Source: Trichaptum fuscoviolaceum
Lineage: Eukaryota > Basidiomycota > Agaricomycetes > Hymenochaetales > Trichaptaceae
Length of the DNA: 64,000 nucleotides
Direction of reading: 5' to 3'
NCBI GenBank assembly: GCA_910574455.1
Contig: CAJSYZ010000005.1
Location: 2,790,001-2,854,000 of the forward strand
The notes below the pieces were generated by a model that did not search any database, was not told the DNA's origin, and worked only from the letters and a program-made list of their open reading frames with translations. The position numbers and the translations under genes are program-made. Positions within the stretch are counted from its first letter, which is position 1. Each line of letters opens with the position of its first letter. Positions 11,271-23,258 of the stretch are shown one piece after another.

Positions 11271-12313
11271 ATGCAAAACCAACAAGAATCCGTGAGCGAC
11301 CCCGCAGCCCGCGCTGTAAATTCACCATGGTTTACGCCTGGCACTCCTCCATTCTCTGGTCCGACATATATCTTAGGCCGCAAAGAGACTATTCATGATG
11401 TCGTGGGTATACCTCCGGAGAAGCCCATTAGCTTGTATAGTCTCCCGGATCCAAGACCGGGCGAGAAACCGGACTATACCTATGCTACACTTGTCAAGAT
11501 TGCAATTTGGGAGAGTCCGGCGAAAAAGCTAACGTTGCAGGAAATATACGACGCACTTGAGGCGCGATTCCTTTGGTTTAAGAGCTGCAATAATCCGAAC
11601 TCGTGGAAGGTGAGCACCTGCCCGAATTCTGTTCTTTCAAATTTAGACCACGGGCTTAATGTTCCGCGCAGACGTCCATCCGCCATAGTCTGTCTCTTCT
11701 TTCTGCATTTCAGAAAGTTCCGCGAAACGAGTCCGAACCTGGAAAAGGTGTATACTGGACCGTTGATTTTACAAAGGGGGAGGGGAATAAGCGGCCTCGT
11801 AAACGCAACAAAAAGCTAAAACCGGACGCGTCAGGGGAACAGTCCTCAGCTATATCTAGTCAAGAGGGGGAGGAAGAACCGAGATCTGAATTTAATCTCG
11901 GGGATTTTGTGCAAGGGGGATCAGACTCTGACTACTTCATAGATCCAGCATTAAGAGAGCCAAACTCTCCGTATAAATCCGGGATGCCGTCGACACAAAC
12001 CACACCAAGGTTTACTCGGATTGCACCTTACCTAAGCTCTCCGAGCAGCGTAAATGCGAGCCCTTCTCCCTTCGGAAATCCATCGGAAGCGAGTGGATGC
12101 TCTTCGTATGGAGACGAATCTGAGTTCGGCGCTGTGGCATTCGGCATTCAGTCAATGGGTCAGGCTGCATATGATGTATCTCCTGACCTCAGCATCCCTC
12201 TCTCAGAATCGGAGCTGCACAATACATTACATCAGGCGTATCAAGACACAGATATATTCTCTGGGGAACCACTAAATCTCTCATCCGACCTTTCGTCTGA
12301 GTCACGAATATAA
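11271..12313 (+). CDS. Forkhead-domain transcription factor
   Basis: Two exons, 11271..11609 and 11672..12313, give 326 residues. The winged-helix DNA-binding domain runs from about residue 64 to 155: [14 protein letters not shown] (helix 1), [18 protein letters not shown] (helix 2), [11 protein letters not shown] (recognition helix, spliced across the intron) and [10 protein letters not shown] (wing 2), then the basic tail [11 protein letters not shown] that may act in nuclear import. The rest is Ser/Pro/Glu-rich with no known domain. Usual recognition-helix sequence is NSIRHNLS; here two Asn positions are Thr and Ser. The protein is shorter than Fkh1/2 and has no FHA domain, so it is not a direct Fkh2 equivalent. 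It should bind promoters in the nucleus; targets are unknown. It lies 460 bp upstream of DUO1 on the same strand. Confidence 0.9.
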
Positions 12314-12776
12314 TGCCGTCCAGTTCTCTGGGACGTTGGAGATGTGGCTTGTTCAGGGTCTGGACTGGACATTTATCGGGTTCAAAGGGTATTGGGAGTA
12401 CTGAAACTTTCTTTTTCTGTCTTGCTGACACTTAACGACACAGATGAGATCATGACCATATTATTATTGATATGCATAACCCAAAAAACTATGTGTGTTT
12501 GAGGGGTAGTCACCATTCATTCTATTATCTTGTACCTATAAAATAACATACTTCCCTGAACAAGTTTATATACAAAACTGACAACACGCATAATCAAATT
12601 TCTTGTCTTCACAAGTTCAGCAATCCGCCTCGGTTATAATCTCAGTGTGCATGGGATCGGGAAACAATGATACAACAACAGTAAACAGCGCGTCCATCAT
12701 CACTCACGCTGCCGCCACTGTTATATGGTCGTTCATTCAGCAACAACTATAGTCTCACGGACTGGCAAGTGTCGCA
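12314..12776. other. Intergenic, 3' end of forkhead gene and DUO1 promoter
   Basis: AT-rich spacer of 463 bp with no coding signal; the stretch after 12480 contains several A/T runs compatible with polyadenylation. Nothing else is seen. Confidence 0.5.
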
Positions 12777-13833
12777 ATGTCACTAGGAACGCCCATTTTC
12801 AAAACCCAACAAGCGGAAAATGATGTATACGATGGCGCAGGAGATGCTGATCTGTCCTTGTCCGAGCTTTCGCTAAACGAGAAACCCGTTGCCGGACCCT
12901 CTCAACCTTTCAGCCTCTTAGCTAGGCCTTCTCAAGTGTATGGTACTGATGAACCTGAGGATGAAGGAGAATGTATTCCGGATGATGAAGAGCAACCAGA
13001 GGCAGATCCGGAAGTGAGGCAGAGGTCTGTTGCGCGATCGCGTGAAGACCGTCTGCGACAAGACTTGTTTGTTCTCCAAAAGCTCAATGCATCGCTTTCG
13101 GTGTATAATGAAGCGCTGCACGAAGTAGAAACTTCTAACGATGTAAGAACGTAAAATCTTGCTCATAAATGTTTTCTGAAACACCTTGAATGAACAGCGT
13201 GCAGCGAAACAACTGCGAAAGACAGATGCGTTACTGAATAAATATATCAACATTCTGGAGAAGTCGGAAGCGTCTACAAAGCTCATATTCGACGAACGAT
13301 GGCAAGGCGCGGAAGAGGTGAGCTACGAATCCGTATTCTGAATGTTGCAATCAGGTGCTTATGACAAGTCCAGGACGAAGCCATACTGGAACAAAAACGC
13401 CGAGAAGCCGAGGAGGCTGAGCGAAGACGAGCGGAAGAGCAGGCTCGGGCGGAACAAAGGGAAAAGGAGAGACGGGAGAAGGAGGAACGCGAAAGACGTG
13501 ACAGGGAGGAAAAAGAACGCATAGAAGCTGAGAAACGTGAAAAGCTTGCAATCCGTGCAGGATATGGCGGAGTGCGTGGTGTTCGTGGAACGAGAGCATC
13601 AACAGCCAAGGCACGAGGTGCAGCAGTTGCGCGAGGTACGGTGGATGTTGTATTTCGACTTTTATCTTTACTGAACCTGTCGGATAGCATCTGGGCTTCC
13701 GGTTCGTGGACGATCATCTGTTAATGTGACAAGCACAACAACCAGTTCCGGAGGACGATATACTCGTCCTGCCTCTTCTGCGTCTGTCAAATCGACAACT
13801 TCAACTATTTCTGCACGTTCAATCGTGCGATGA
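12777..13833 (+). CDS. DUO1: DASH/Dam1 complex subunit Duo1
   Basis: Four exons, 12777..13142, 13198..13317, 13374..13635 and 13688..13833, encode 297 residues with closed phases. The Duo1 family core lies about residues 92-165: a helical segment with EDRLRQDLFVLQKLN, ASLSVYNEALHEVE, a spliced RAAKQLRKTDALL and NKYINILEKSE. A long charged coiled coil follows (repeated EAE, RRR and EKER units, about residues 178-222), then a Gly/Arg and Ser/Thr-rich tail. In fungi the DASH complex forms rings on microtubules and couples kinetochores to depolymerising ends. The acidic N-terminus is typical. A probable SPC34-like DASH subunit lies 10 kb away on the other strand. Confidence 0.88.
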
Positions 13834-14027
13834 TCTTCCGAGCTATGACTGGTATATGTATTCACACTTCCTCACATGTAGCACTAAATTGTTTCATTTA
13901 CTCTGCTCGCAGTTGATTAACCACACATGTATCCATCTCAATTCAATACCCAGATAGAATGGACTAAATCTGATACATATCTTCTACATAAACAACTGAA
14001 TAAGACCGGAGTACAAACGTGGTGCGT

Positions 14028-17000
14028 TCACCGTTTTCCCTTCTTTCGGCTCGGCCGAGCGTTCTTCGCCCTCTTTTTCTCTGCCAATTCCCTGGTTTTT
14101 CGGATCTGGTCGACAGTCTTAAGCTCAGATTTAACCTTTCCAAGCGGTTTCCCTCCGTGCCTCTTGAGCACGATCTTCCCTTTCCTCCCACCTTTTAACG
14201 TGTTGCGTGCATCAGCAGGGCCACTAGATGAATCGCCTCCAGCCTCTTGATCCCTTTTCTTGATTTGCCGCACTTTGCGCTCATAGTCCGTGCTAAGCTT
14301 GTCAAGCGGCTTAGCGGGTGTGGTGCCCTGGTGCTTGAAGCGCTTGTTACCTCCCGCGAAGCGTTTGGTACCCTCTTGCTCAGCCTCCCCTACACGTGGG
14401 ATATGTGTGTGCGTCTTCTGCTTCCACTCATCGAAACGCCCGGACCGATACGTAGCAGGTAATCTTGCCCCACTTTCCGTCTTTACGATCTTCATGTTAT
14501 CGGCACCTGCGCCGTCGCCCTTGATGAACTTCTTTTTCTTCTTATCCCACTTCAATTGAGAATTGTGCCTTTGACGCTCGAGGGAAGCTTCATCACCCGC
14601 TAAATCAAATGTCGCGTCTCGGGCCTGTTCAGCAAACGAAGCGCCATCCTTAAGTGAATATCTGTTTCAGGGTCGGTCAGTATAGAGTAAGTTGACAGTA
14701 AGCCTTCGTGCATACCCTTTCTCGGTCATAGCGTCTTTTTGGAAATGAGACATGTAAAAGTCTTCGTCACGGTACTTCGTCTTCCCAATCTTAGAGATTG
14801 AGTTTGCGAAGGCAGCCTTTGAATTCACTAAGTTATTTGTCCCCTAACAGTGAGTAGGACGTAAAGACATACCTCGAGGTCATCCTCGTCGGCCATTTCT
14901 ACGTTTGCGACAAGGGAAGAATCTTCAACATTTTTATCCTCGTCTACCAAGGCGGTTGATGGGACTGCCCTCTGCCGGGCCCTTTCAAGGGCCTTTCTAC
15001 GGTCGTTCATCAGTGCAGCACCAGATGTTTTGCCTCGGCTTCCTATCTCAAAGACAGTTTCGGAAGGAGTAAAGGCGTTGACTGCCCTCAGCAATGTCTT
15101 TCGCTTTTCCTCGTCATCATTCGCCTTTTCATCTCCAGCTCGACCTTGAGTCAACCGAAAGACAGGATGGATATTGGCTTCCCCAACAGTAGTTGCAAAC
15201 CCCCACATAGCCGAGCGCATCATTTCTTTTGCCCTCTTGTAGTTAGCTTGGCTGGCTTTGCCTTGGCTGCGTTCGTACATGCCTTGACCTTTCCGCATCA
15301 CTTCCCGCAATGTCGGCAGAGCTCGATTCTCATCGTCCAAACTCCGTACGTACTCCATCTCATCATCAATCTTCTCGCGAGGAAGAGCCCCCAAAATGAG
15401 GGATTCGACGTAAGGCTGCTCACCAACACCTTCGGCCGAGCTTTTTAGAGGTCTACCGAGGAACAGTTGCAAGTCCAGAAGATGAGGCAGTTCGGTATTG
15501 GTCACGAATGACCAAGCCCAGCCTTTCCTACCCGCACGAGCCGTACGGCCAACACGATGCACGAAAACTTTCGCGCCGGTAGGGAAATCGTAGTTAACTA
15601 CATTTTCCAAAACAGGGATATCGATACCTCGGGCTGCAACGTCAGTGACCACCAGAATGCTTGAAAGACGACGACGGAACCGGTCCATCTGTTGCGTACG
15701 AGCCTCTTGATCGAGGGCACCATATATGTGGGATACAGAATAGCCCGCTGTTGTAAGAAGATTGGTGATGTATTCGACGTGATGTTTTGTCGCCGTGAAT
15801 ATAAGTGTTTGATGTGGAGCGGCATGAAGGCGGTCTTCCTTCCCCTTCCCTTTTCCCTTCCCCTTCGAGTTCCTTTCTTCCTCTTCGGCTTCAGTCGCGC
15901 CAAGAGGTACACGAATAATATCGCGAAGAAGTATAAGCAAACAAGCATCCTTTTCTGCCTGTTTGATAGAAAAGAATGCCATCCGAAGATCACTACTGAT
16001 TTTACTTTCGGCATCAAGACGGACCAGCTTTGGGTCCTGTAATCCAGCTTTAGCGAACTCAACAAGGCTTTTGGGTAGAGTCGCGGAGAACAAAAGAGTT
16101 TGTCTCGATGGAGGCATTCGATGCAAAATTTCATTGAGTGCTGTCGCAAAGCCCAATTCGAAGAGACGATCTGCTTCATCGAAGACAACATACTGAACTG
16201 AATGAAGGTCGAGATTCATTTCCACGATGAGATGTAGTAGACGTCCAGGCGTCGCAATGATTCTGACCAAATAAATATCATTAGCTAGATGAAATAGAAT
16301 GATGATGGTTTCAAAATACTTACACATCTGGGTTACTCGTGATCATTTCGAATTGTTCGTCCAGGCTCTCACCACCGACGACCAAACCCCATCTCAAACT
16401 TTGCCCTTTTGACGAACTTTCTTCATCATTGTCTCCAGCATGGTCCCCCTCACCTGCGTGCCATCCCCTAACTAGCTCCTTGCCAACTTTTAGTATTTGA
16501 ACGGCCAGTTCACGGGCTGGTACGAGGATCAGTGCTCGCGCACCAAAAGTCGATGCGTGTCGACCTCCAAGACGTTGTACAAGGGGAACCATATAGGCAA
16601 GTGTTTTACCGGAGCCTGTTCGTGCCATTCCGACTAAGTCCCGCGGAGGGTTTGAGAGAAGGGAAGGGATTGTGAGCCGTTGGATAGGTGTTGGAACCTT
16701 ATATCCCCTAAGCGTCAGAGACCGAAGGATTGAGGGATGCAAACCTGATAGATGGCAATGAGCAGTTAAAACCCGGGGCGTAGTCTGTACATACCCATGC
16801 TTTGGAAGCTACCTCCCCCTACTTCGCCCTTCGTGATTTTGGTTTTGCCTTTCGTCTTTTTTAGAAGCTTTGTGCCCTCCTTTTTGTCTCGCTTTGCAAC
16901 TGACTCTCTGATTAAGTCTTCCAGTTCCTCGAAGTCGCCATCACCGGAGACGTTTCCATCCTCTTCTATTGTAGCATGTTTTGGCTTTTTCTTCCCGGTC

Positions 17001-17116
17001 AAAGCAGAGGAGATATCGACTTCGTCTTCGGAAGCAGAATTTTGACTGGAGCCCTCCACGAAATCGTCTGAGTCTTCGTTTTCTTCGAATGATCTGCGTC
17101 GCTTGAGAGCAGCCAT
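14028..17116 (-). CDS. DBP10: DEAD-box ATP-dependent RNA helicase Dbp10
   Basis: Five exons, 17116..16795, 16744..16324, 16262..14873, 14816..14716 and 14661..14028, encode 955 residues, near the size of yeast Dbp10. After an acidic/Lys-rich N-terminus come the Q motif (PTPIQR), motif I (ARTGSGKT), Ia (PARELAVQ), II (DEAD in VFDEADRLFELGF), III (SAT), V (VTDVAARGIDIP) and VI (HRVGRTARAGR). The C-terminal DBP10CT region is clear: EKGYSLKDGASF, ATFDLAGDE and WDKKKKKFIKG, then a Lys/Arg-rich tail. Dbp10 remodels pre-60S ribosomal particles in the nucleolus near the peptidyl transferase centre RNA. Exon 4 uses an AAAG acceptor because the earlier AG would give a stop. The gene is convergent with DUO1, with about 190 bp between stops. 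Confidence 0.95.
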
Positions 17117-17508
17117 TCCTGAGATATAAAAACTAGAAAATTCTAGTAGTAGTAGAGTCTAATTTCACTATCGTGGAAAGCTGGAGGGATAGAGGAGGCT
17201 GTCCGAAAGGGATTCAGAAAAGTTCCTCTGCTATATTTACTGGCACTGAAAGTGTCCCCGGGCAGTGCCGAACTTACTAGTAAACTTGAAGACTCAGGAC
17301 TCGGATAAGATAAGATTACAGAAAAAGTACTTCATTGACATCTATGATTTAGTCTATGATTTACTGGTCCTTGTGGATCGCATTATAATATTGTCGTAGA
17401 CATATTGAGCAAGAATTTTAGCAAGAAAGATATATAAGACGATCATATGCCAGTGGATGATGAGAACCAAAGATTACGCTACAGCAGTGTAGATGAGAAC
17501 AATGAATG
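17117..17508. other. Intergenic between EXS gene and DBP10
   Basis: About 390 bp holding the DBP10 promoter and the 3' end of the EXS-domain gene; T/A-rich near 17340-17420. No coding signal. Confidence 0.5.
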
Positions 17509-19106
17509 TTACGATAAGTCAGGTCCATCTTTAATATGATCGTGATCAGTCCTCGTCAGCTCGAAGTCCTCTATTGCTAAGGAGTACTCTCCCCTTTCCG
17601 AGCTCCTTTTCACAAGCTCCCACTCAACTCTGAAGAACACCCACATCCATCTCCGTAGCAACTCCGCTACTTCGATCCAAAATATCACCACTGCGCCGCT
17701 TGTATGGGTGTGCAAGTGCGAGGAGAGTTTAATAGACCACGTCAACCGAAGCACAAGGTTTGCAAATACTGCAAGAGGGTATGCAGGCAATGGATAAAGC
17801 AATGTCGGACGTAAACCCCAAGGATATGGTCGTCGTTGAGGGTTTATCACGGAATAGCTACTTCCACTATCTGTATGGCGTGAATGTGTTGAATGACGAG
17901 GATGAGCGCCGCCGTTTTCTATTTCTGCACCGGAGTTATGGGTCTGTAGAGAAGGAAGTATAAGTTCCCGAGGTGGTAGATGTTTCGTTGTTTTTGGCTT
18001 TAATCGCAAGAAGTCAAGACCCCAGTCATTCGACACGTCCCACCAAAACGAGTAAAGCGAGTTCACTGCAACCGAGAGAAGCCTATACGACATACCCGTT
18101 AGTTGACCATTTATATGAAAGGCTAAAAGAAGCCTACCATAGCCGGAACAAGGGGTGTTCTCCGTGCCGAGCATCGTCTTCAAGATCGGCCCCTTCCTCC
18201 CTCATTACCTCGGAGATAACCACTCTTTGAGCCGCTGACAGGAATATCACAGGAAACGAGGAAGCGTATTTCAGGGCGTTGTACAGAGGTCTTTTGCTAG
18301 TATTTGTTGGTTGTATGTAGTCAATAATACACTGTCTGAAACGGACGGCGTATGGTATACTGTATGTTAAAGATAATTTCAGTCCACTTGTGAAAGCCAT
18401 AGACTACTCTTTGAACTCACCCCATCAAGCACGGAACCATAAACCTGGCCCAACCTTCTTGCTCCGGAAAAAGTAGCAAGCTTCCGCCCGGCATGATCAT
18501 GCAGAAGGACAGCCAAATATCTCCAATGACTTTCGCAAATGATGTAAATATATCGGCAAGCACGATGTCGGAGAAGTATATGGGCATGCTAACTGGGCTA
18601 GCAAAGCACCGCTTCACGGCGCTTATAACGATATGCATTGTAAGTTTCGCCTGAATTGAAGTATAGATAGTAATTACGCACAACAGGAAGCGGTCACGTT
18701 CGTGTCTCTCAAACACATCAAACGGACAGACGAGGAACATGACGATCATAAGCCCAAAAACAGCTGGTACGAACTTGTAGTCGTCAACCAGAGCGGGGTC
18801 ATCGTGAGTTAGAAAGCGAAAAAGTGCCCATCCAAGCAAGGACCACATAGCGTACGCGTAAACCAGCCTGTAAACCGCGCGAACGAGAGAACGAGCATCC
18901 TGTACTACAGGAGTTGACCTCGGTATTGAATCGTAGGTGTCGTGAGCTCGTGCATCAAGTGCAGCATTAGCGTCTATACCGAGCAGCTGAAGTCCGTGTA
19001 AGTTGGTGGCCCAACATAACAAACCTAGTCCGCCAAGGAGAATGACACGGAAGGGCAGCGGGAATACCACTGCAAAGGGAGCTTCAATATGTTGTACGGC
19101 GTCCAT
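17509..19106 (-). CDS. ERD1: EXS-domain membrane protein, ERD1-like
   Basis: Three exons, 19106..18421, 18359..18138 and 18082..17509, give 493 residues. It is a polytopic protein whose N-terminus (PLPFRVILLGGLGLLCWATN, LHGLQLLGID) and core match the EXS family: ADIFTSFAKVIGDIWLS, MIMPGGSLLL, a spliced PYAVRFRQCIIDY, ALKYASSFPVIFLSAAQR, HGEHPLFRLW, NSLYSFWWDVSNDWGLD, then WGLRPTLLYPLP, LVLRLTWSIKLSSH and RRWMWVFFRVEWE. In yeast Erd1 sits in the Golgi and supports phosphate recycling from glycosylation and retention of lumenal ER proteins; that role is inferred here by family. The Ser/His-rich segment of about 40 residues before WGLRPTLLYP is probably a variable cytosolic loop. No SPX domain is present, which separates it from XPR1/PHO1-type exporters. 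Confidence 0.92.
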
Positions 19107-19691
19107 ATGTTAGGCCTGCCAAATGGTAGATAATTCATGAAGTCGAAGTCGTGGCATAAGTTTGCGCCCTGCACTGGCAACCGAACGAACTTGAAAGTAG
19201 AAATCCAGCTTATTTCCGCCGTCACTGGCACGTGGCTCACAGTTATATACTATAGTAGTCGAAGATCGACACCCAAATTTCTTTATTTTTACATCATTTG
19301 TAGAGTCGTAAACGATGAGTGTCGCGAAGTTAGAGTAGAATAGATTTTTGTTATTAGTGGAGAGTCGAAGGTACAGTGCTACTGAGTTAAATAATAAAGA
19401 AGGGTTCTCAATAACACTCTTTTCATCAAGTTTCACAGAATGTGCCAGATACTATTCATAATGATACCAGAAATATACTAAGCAGATGTTACCAATCTAC
19501 CTGTAAAGACGAAAATGCGCTGATGATGTGAAAGCCGACGAAGAAAAGTAACGAAAAGAGTACCATGCTATCGTTAACTAAACATTAAAACAAGAAAAAT
19601 GCAATTATTGCAATGGTACGAATATGGGGTGCGTCGTGAATGTAAGAAGAAAAAAAACATCGTTAAGTTTCACTATAGATCGATGTCATAA
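19107..19691. other. Intergenic, EXS gene promoter and MFS gene 3' end
   Basis: AT-rich spacer of 585 bp. No coding, repeat or RNA signal was recognised. Confidence 0.5.
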
Positions 19692-22155
19692 CTAAGGCCG
19701 GTCGCTCTTCTCAACGCTGGCACGACCTATGGGAGTCGGAGGCGACGTCGCATCAGCGGGCTCTGGTGTTCCATGCTTTTCACCATCCTTGTGCGCGCCC
19801 TTAGCACCACGTTCAATAGTGCGCTTAAGGGAGTATTCACGTAGAGTGAGGACTACACATAGCAGTCTGTCAGAACGTGTACAAAACGTATAGAAATGCT
19901 GATATTTACCGGATAACAAGCCCACAAACGCCAAGGGTAGCGCGACGATATAGATAGTCGCGAGACTACGCGTGTATGCGTGTAGGACTTGCTCACGAAG
20001 GGAAACAGGCTGGATAGAGGTGAGTCCGGTGAAGCCGTTCGAGCTCTGTGCCCCTGTTGCGCCTTGGTATCCTGCAACTCTTGCGATGCGCTTGGTAAGC
20101 TCCGAAGAGAAAATAGTGTCACCTATTGAGATACCTACTGTACCTCCCAGCGTCCTGCAAGAAAAAGGTTTGTTGGAGAATATATAAGAAGGATACATAT
20201 GTACTTACCGGACGAGGCCGAACGCTGCGGTGACGGTTGCCATATCCTTGAGAGGCATTGCAGCTTGGAGAGCAATCATAGGTGGTTGGAATAAGCAGCC
20301 GATTCCGATACCGGCGATGAGGATGAAGATCTCCTGTCTGGCTTGGCTCGAATTCTCTTCCAGCATTATCATCAGACCCTAAGCAATTCATCAGCCTCAA
20401 CATGCTTTTTCTAAGAAGGAATAACACTGACAAATCCGAGAGTCATGATGAACCAACCAATCCAGATGATCGGACGATAACGTCCCGTCTTCGCAACGAC
20501 AAGACCACTGATGACAGCGAAAAGAGATGAGCCGAGCGACAACGGAAGTTGCCTCACGCCCGCCATGGTTGCGCTCGACCCAAGAATCTGGAAGTAAAGC
20601 GGGACATAATAGCTGGCCGCAAAGAACGTCACTGCATGTAGGAACACCGAAACCAAGATCGCTGTCGTTGTACGTGTCTTGAACAGCCTGGGCGGTAAGA
20701 TTGGTTCTTTCTTCGTAAAGAATTCGTTCACAGCCGCAGCAATGATCATGACTATGCCAATGATTAGGGGAGCAAGAGTAACCGGAGCTTTCCAGCCTTT
20801 CCGTGCCGTCTGTGCGCCCTGGAATCCAATAAGCAACAGAACGGTTCCACCCATGAGGAGGAAGAGCCCGATGAAATCAAATGTTGAGGCCACATCGCGA
20901 AGAGAACGTGGTTTGTGGGAAGGAACACGGAGGAACAAGAGCAAGATAAGTGCGGCGGCGCCTCCTGTGGGGAGATTTATCCAGAAACACCATCTCCAAG
21001 AGACATGGTCTGTGAGTACACCACCAACTAGCGGACCGACTACACTGGCGATACCCCAGGTTGCGCCGATCAAGCCACCGTACTTTCCTCTTTCCTCAAG
21101 GGACGCTAAGAGGTGGTCAGAAATGATATAATCCAACTTATAATATAAACCTACTGATATCTGCGATAATAATCATAATCATCTGCATTATTCCACCGCC
21201 TCCGATACCTTGTACGCCACGGCCTGACAACGGAAATATACGTTAGACGTTGAAAGGGCTTGGTGCAAGACACTCTTGACTTACACAGTGCAAGCCATAT
21301 GAAACTCTGTGCCGCTCCGCATAGCGCTGATCCCAATAGGAATATGAAGATAGAGAAGAAGAGAACGGGTTTACGGCCCACCAGATCGGACAGACGTCCA
21401 TATAATGGAGACAAACCTAAAAAGAAATGTGATGGTCAAAAGCAATTCAAAAATACTCGTGATCGAAGTATTTAAAAAGCCTGTGACAGGATCAGATCCT
21501 ATACAGATACCTCCTTCACAAAGAATTGTAAAACCGATATAGCTACTCCTACATCCGTGCATACAGCTTGCACATATGATACGCTCGGACTGGAAAAACG
21601 TCGGAGAAAGATACGTACATGCAGACACTGGAATAACAAGAGAGTCAGTTTTCCGGAAAATAGTTACGACAAAGGCACACACTTAAGAGATATGCAGATC
21701 CGACCCAGCTGTACCCGGACGCGCCGCCAATGTCCTTGACAATTGTCGGGAGAGCCACAGCAGCAATCGTTTGGTCCAGAGCCGCAAGAAATACTGTTAA
21801 CATAAGGCTTTATAAAACACATTAGAAATCTATGAATGCAGCATGAAATACAATACATACCCAGGAAAGACAAGTTTCATGTTGCTGTCGAGTAGTTTGT
21901 TAATATAAAATTGAAAGGCATGTGAAGTACGAGAAGTACTCACTTGTGAGGAATCTCCTGTACTTCTCCTTCTTTCCATGTTGCACCTGGTTTTTTCTTT
22001 CCCTTCGGGTCACCTCCCTTCTCCACGTCGGACAAAGGTGCATTTAAAGTCTGCGGCTGGTCCTCTGCGAGTGTCTCAGCTTCGGTCATTGCGCGCGAAA
22101 CCGTTTCTCCAATATTTAGCTCGTTCTTCTCCGCGTCGTTGAAGGAAGACGCCAT
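19692..22155 (-). CDS. MFS transporter, DHA2 type (14 helices), drug/toxin exporter-like
   Basis: Ten exons, all closing in phase: 22155..21944, 21884..21861, 21807..21683, 21627..21619, 21416..21285, 21223..21155, 21105..20432, 20378..20209, 20154..19910 and 19852..19692; 606 residues. The hydrophilic N-terminus (about 75 residues) is followed by [20 protein letters not shown] (helix 1), the loop motif [24 protein letters not shown], and motif [30 protein letters not shown] that marks proton antiporters. The C-terminal tail is charged. Length and the central extra helices fit the DHA2 class. It most likely exports small toxic molecules across the plasma membrane using the proton gradient; substrate unknown. 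Exon 4 is only 9 nt. Neighbours suggest no biosynthetic cluster. Confidence 0.93.
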
Positions 22156-23258
22156 GACGTGAGGGGAGGATATGGGAGAGGATGAACCATTGAGTCATCG
22201 GGCGAACGGAATATATACTCCCACCAAAAAGAAGAGGGAAACCTTGAGGCAGAAAGCCGGCCGAAAATAGCTCTGACCACTGAGAAGGCGATATGGAACG
22301 GAAGCTTCACGTGACCGATCCGAGTCGTCGCCTTCCCTTTCTGGAAGTCCCTGACTCAGCGAACTGTGCCGATCGCGACACGCAACACTTAACTTGAACT
22401 CTGACCGTAAGTTGTGGCCGACGCGGAGACCCGACACCGGATCTCATGAGAGACTTGAATACGAGTCTTCGACATTTGGGAAACCAGTGGGTCATCGATG
22501 GCTACGATGCACAGGGTTCCCTGACGTGCTGGCTGTCGTAGATGACGAATGGTAGAACTTGAGTCGATACGCTTAATACGGAGCCCGAATATGCATCTCT
22601 CGTGGAAACTTGAAGATGATTGTGTTACAGAGGAGCCGGAAGGATAAGATGTCGATTTACAGCCTCAAGGCTACTGCTGTCTGGCCATTTATCTTGTACG
22701 TCAGTTGCGACGACGATGGTGGAGCGAAGGAGAAAAGATACCTGGTCCAGCCTGAGCGCCCTTACTTTATCCACTGCAAGATCATGGCGATGAACTGTAA
22801 GATTGTGAATATTTTCTGTGATCTTTCTTACCTGGGAATTTCCAAGTTCAACGAGAGCTAGGATAACCGTTAAGCTAATGAACGCCTTAAGCTTGGAGCT
22901 GTCGCGCATGTTGGTGCGCGATGACTGCCAGTACTGCAGCTGAGTGCAGCGTGTTCGTCGATCCAGTCCAAGTCATCGCGTTTACCATCAAACTATGGTA
23001 CTGTGCAATTCCTCTTGTACGGATGCGATCGCTTAATGCATCAAACTCGTAAGATCAATGCAGTTGAGTTCATCCAACGACAAATACCGACGGCACGCTT
23101 CAAACATGGGCAAGACGTACACCGGTAATCACACCCGTGGAAATAGTTGGGAACCGACGGCTTCTGCCCTCTCGAAAAACTATTTGCGTTAACAGGCAAC
23201 AGAATGTGCATACAAGTGAATTACATACAAAGTTCGACGCTACATAGAAAACCCTCTG
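22156..23258. other. Intergenic between MFS and SPC34-like genes
   Basis: About 1.1 kb. Apart from the weak membrane-protein fragment at 22600-22965, no gene is supported. It must include the MFS promoter. Confidence 0.45.
22625..22965 (-). pseudogene. Possible fragment of a fungal multi-helix membrane protein
   Basis: A minus-strand segment reads QLQYWQSSRTN, a charged linker, then KLKAFISLTVILALVELG, a GTAAGA donor and TTACAG acceptor, and FIAMILQWIK before a stop at the end of that frame. The pattern (aromatic helix end, short basic loop, long hydrophobic helix) resembles part of fungal seven-helix families such as DUF6534. No start, other helices or terminal segment are found. It may be a relic or chance; a tiny one-helix protein starting at 22909 is also possible. 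Confidence 0.25.

Noticed and set aside
15598..16191. 197-residue minus-strand frame inside the helicase
   Set aside because: Different frame of the DBP10 third exon; the DEAD-box frame has all motifs.
17760..17963. Small plus-strand gene candidate
   Set aside because: Falls antisense inside the last exon of the EXS-domain gene, where the family match is clear.
20679..21131. 150-residue plus-strand open frame
   Set aside because: It is antisense to the central exon of the MFS transporter, whose motifs are certain.
19692..22155. Secondary-metabolite cluster around the MFS exporter
   Set aside because: No synthase, P450 or other biosynthetic enzyme is next to it; neighbours are housekeeping genes.
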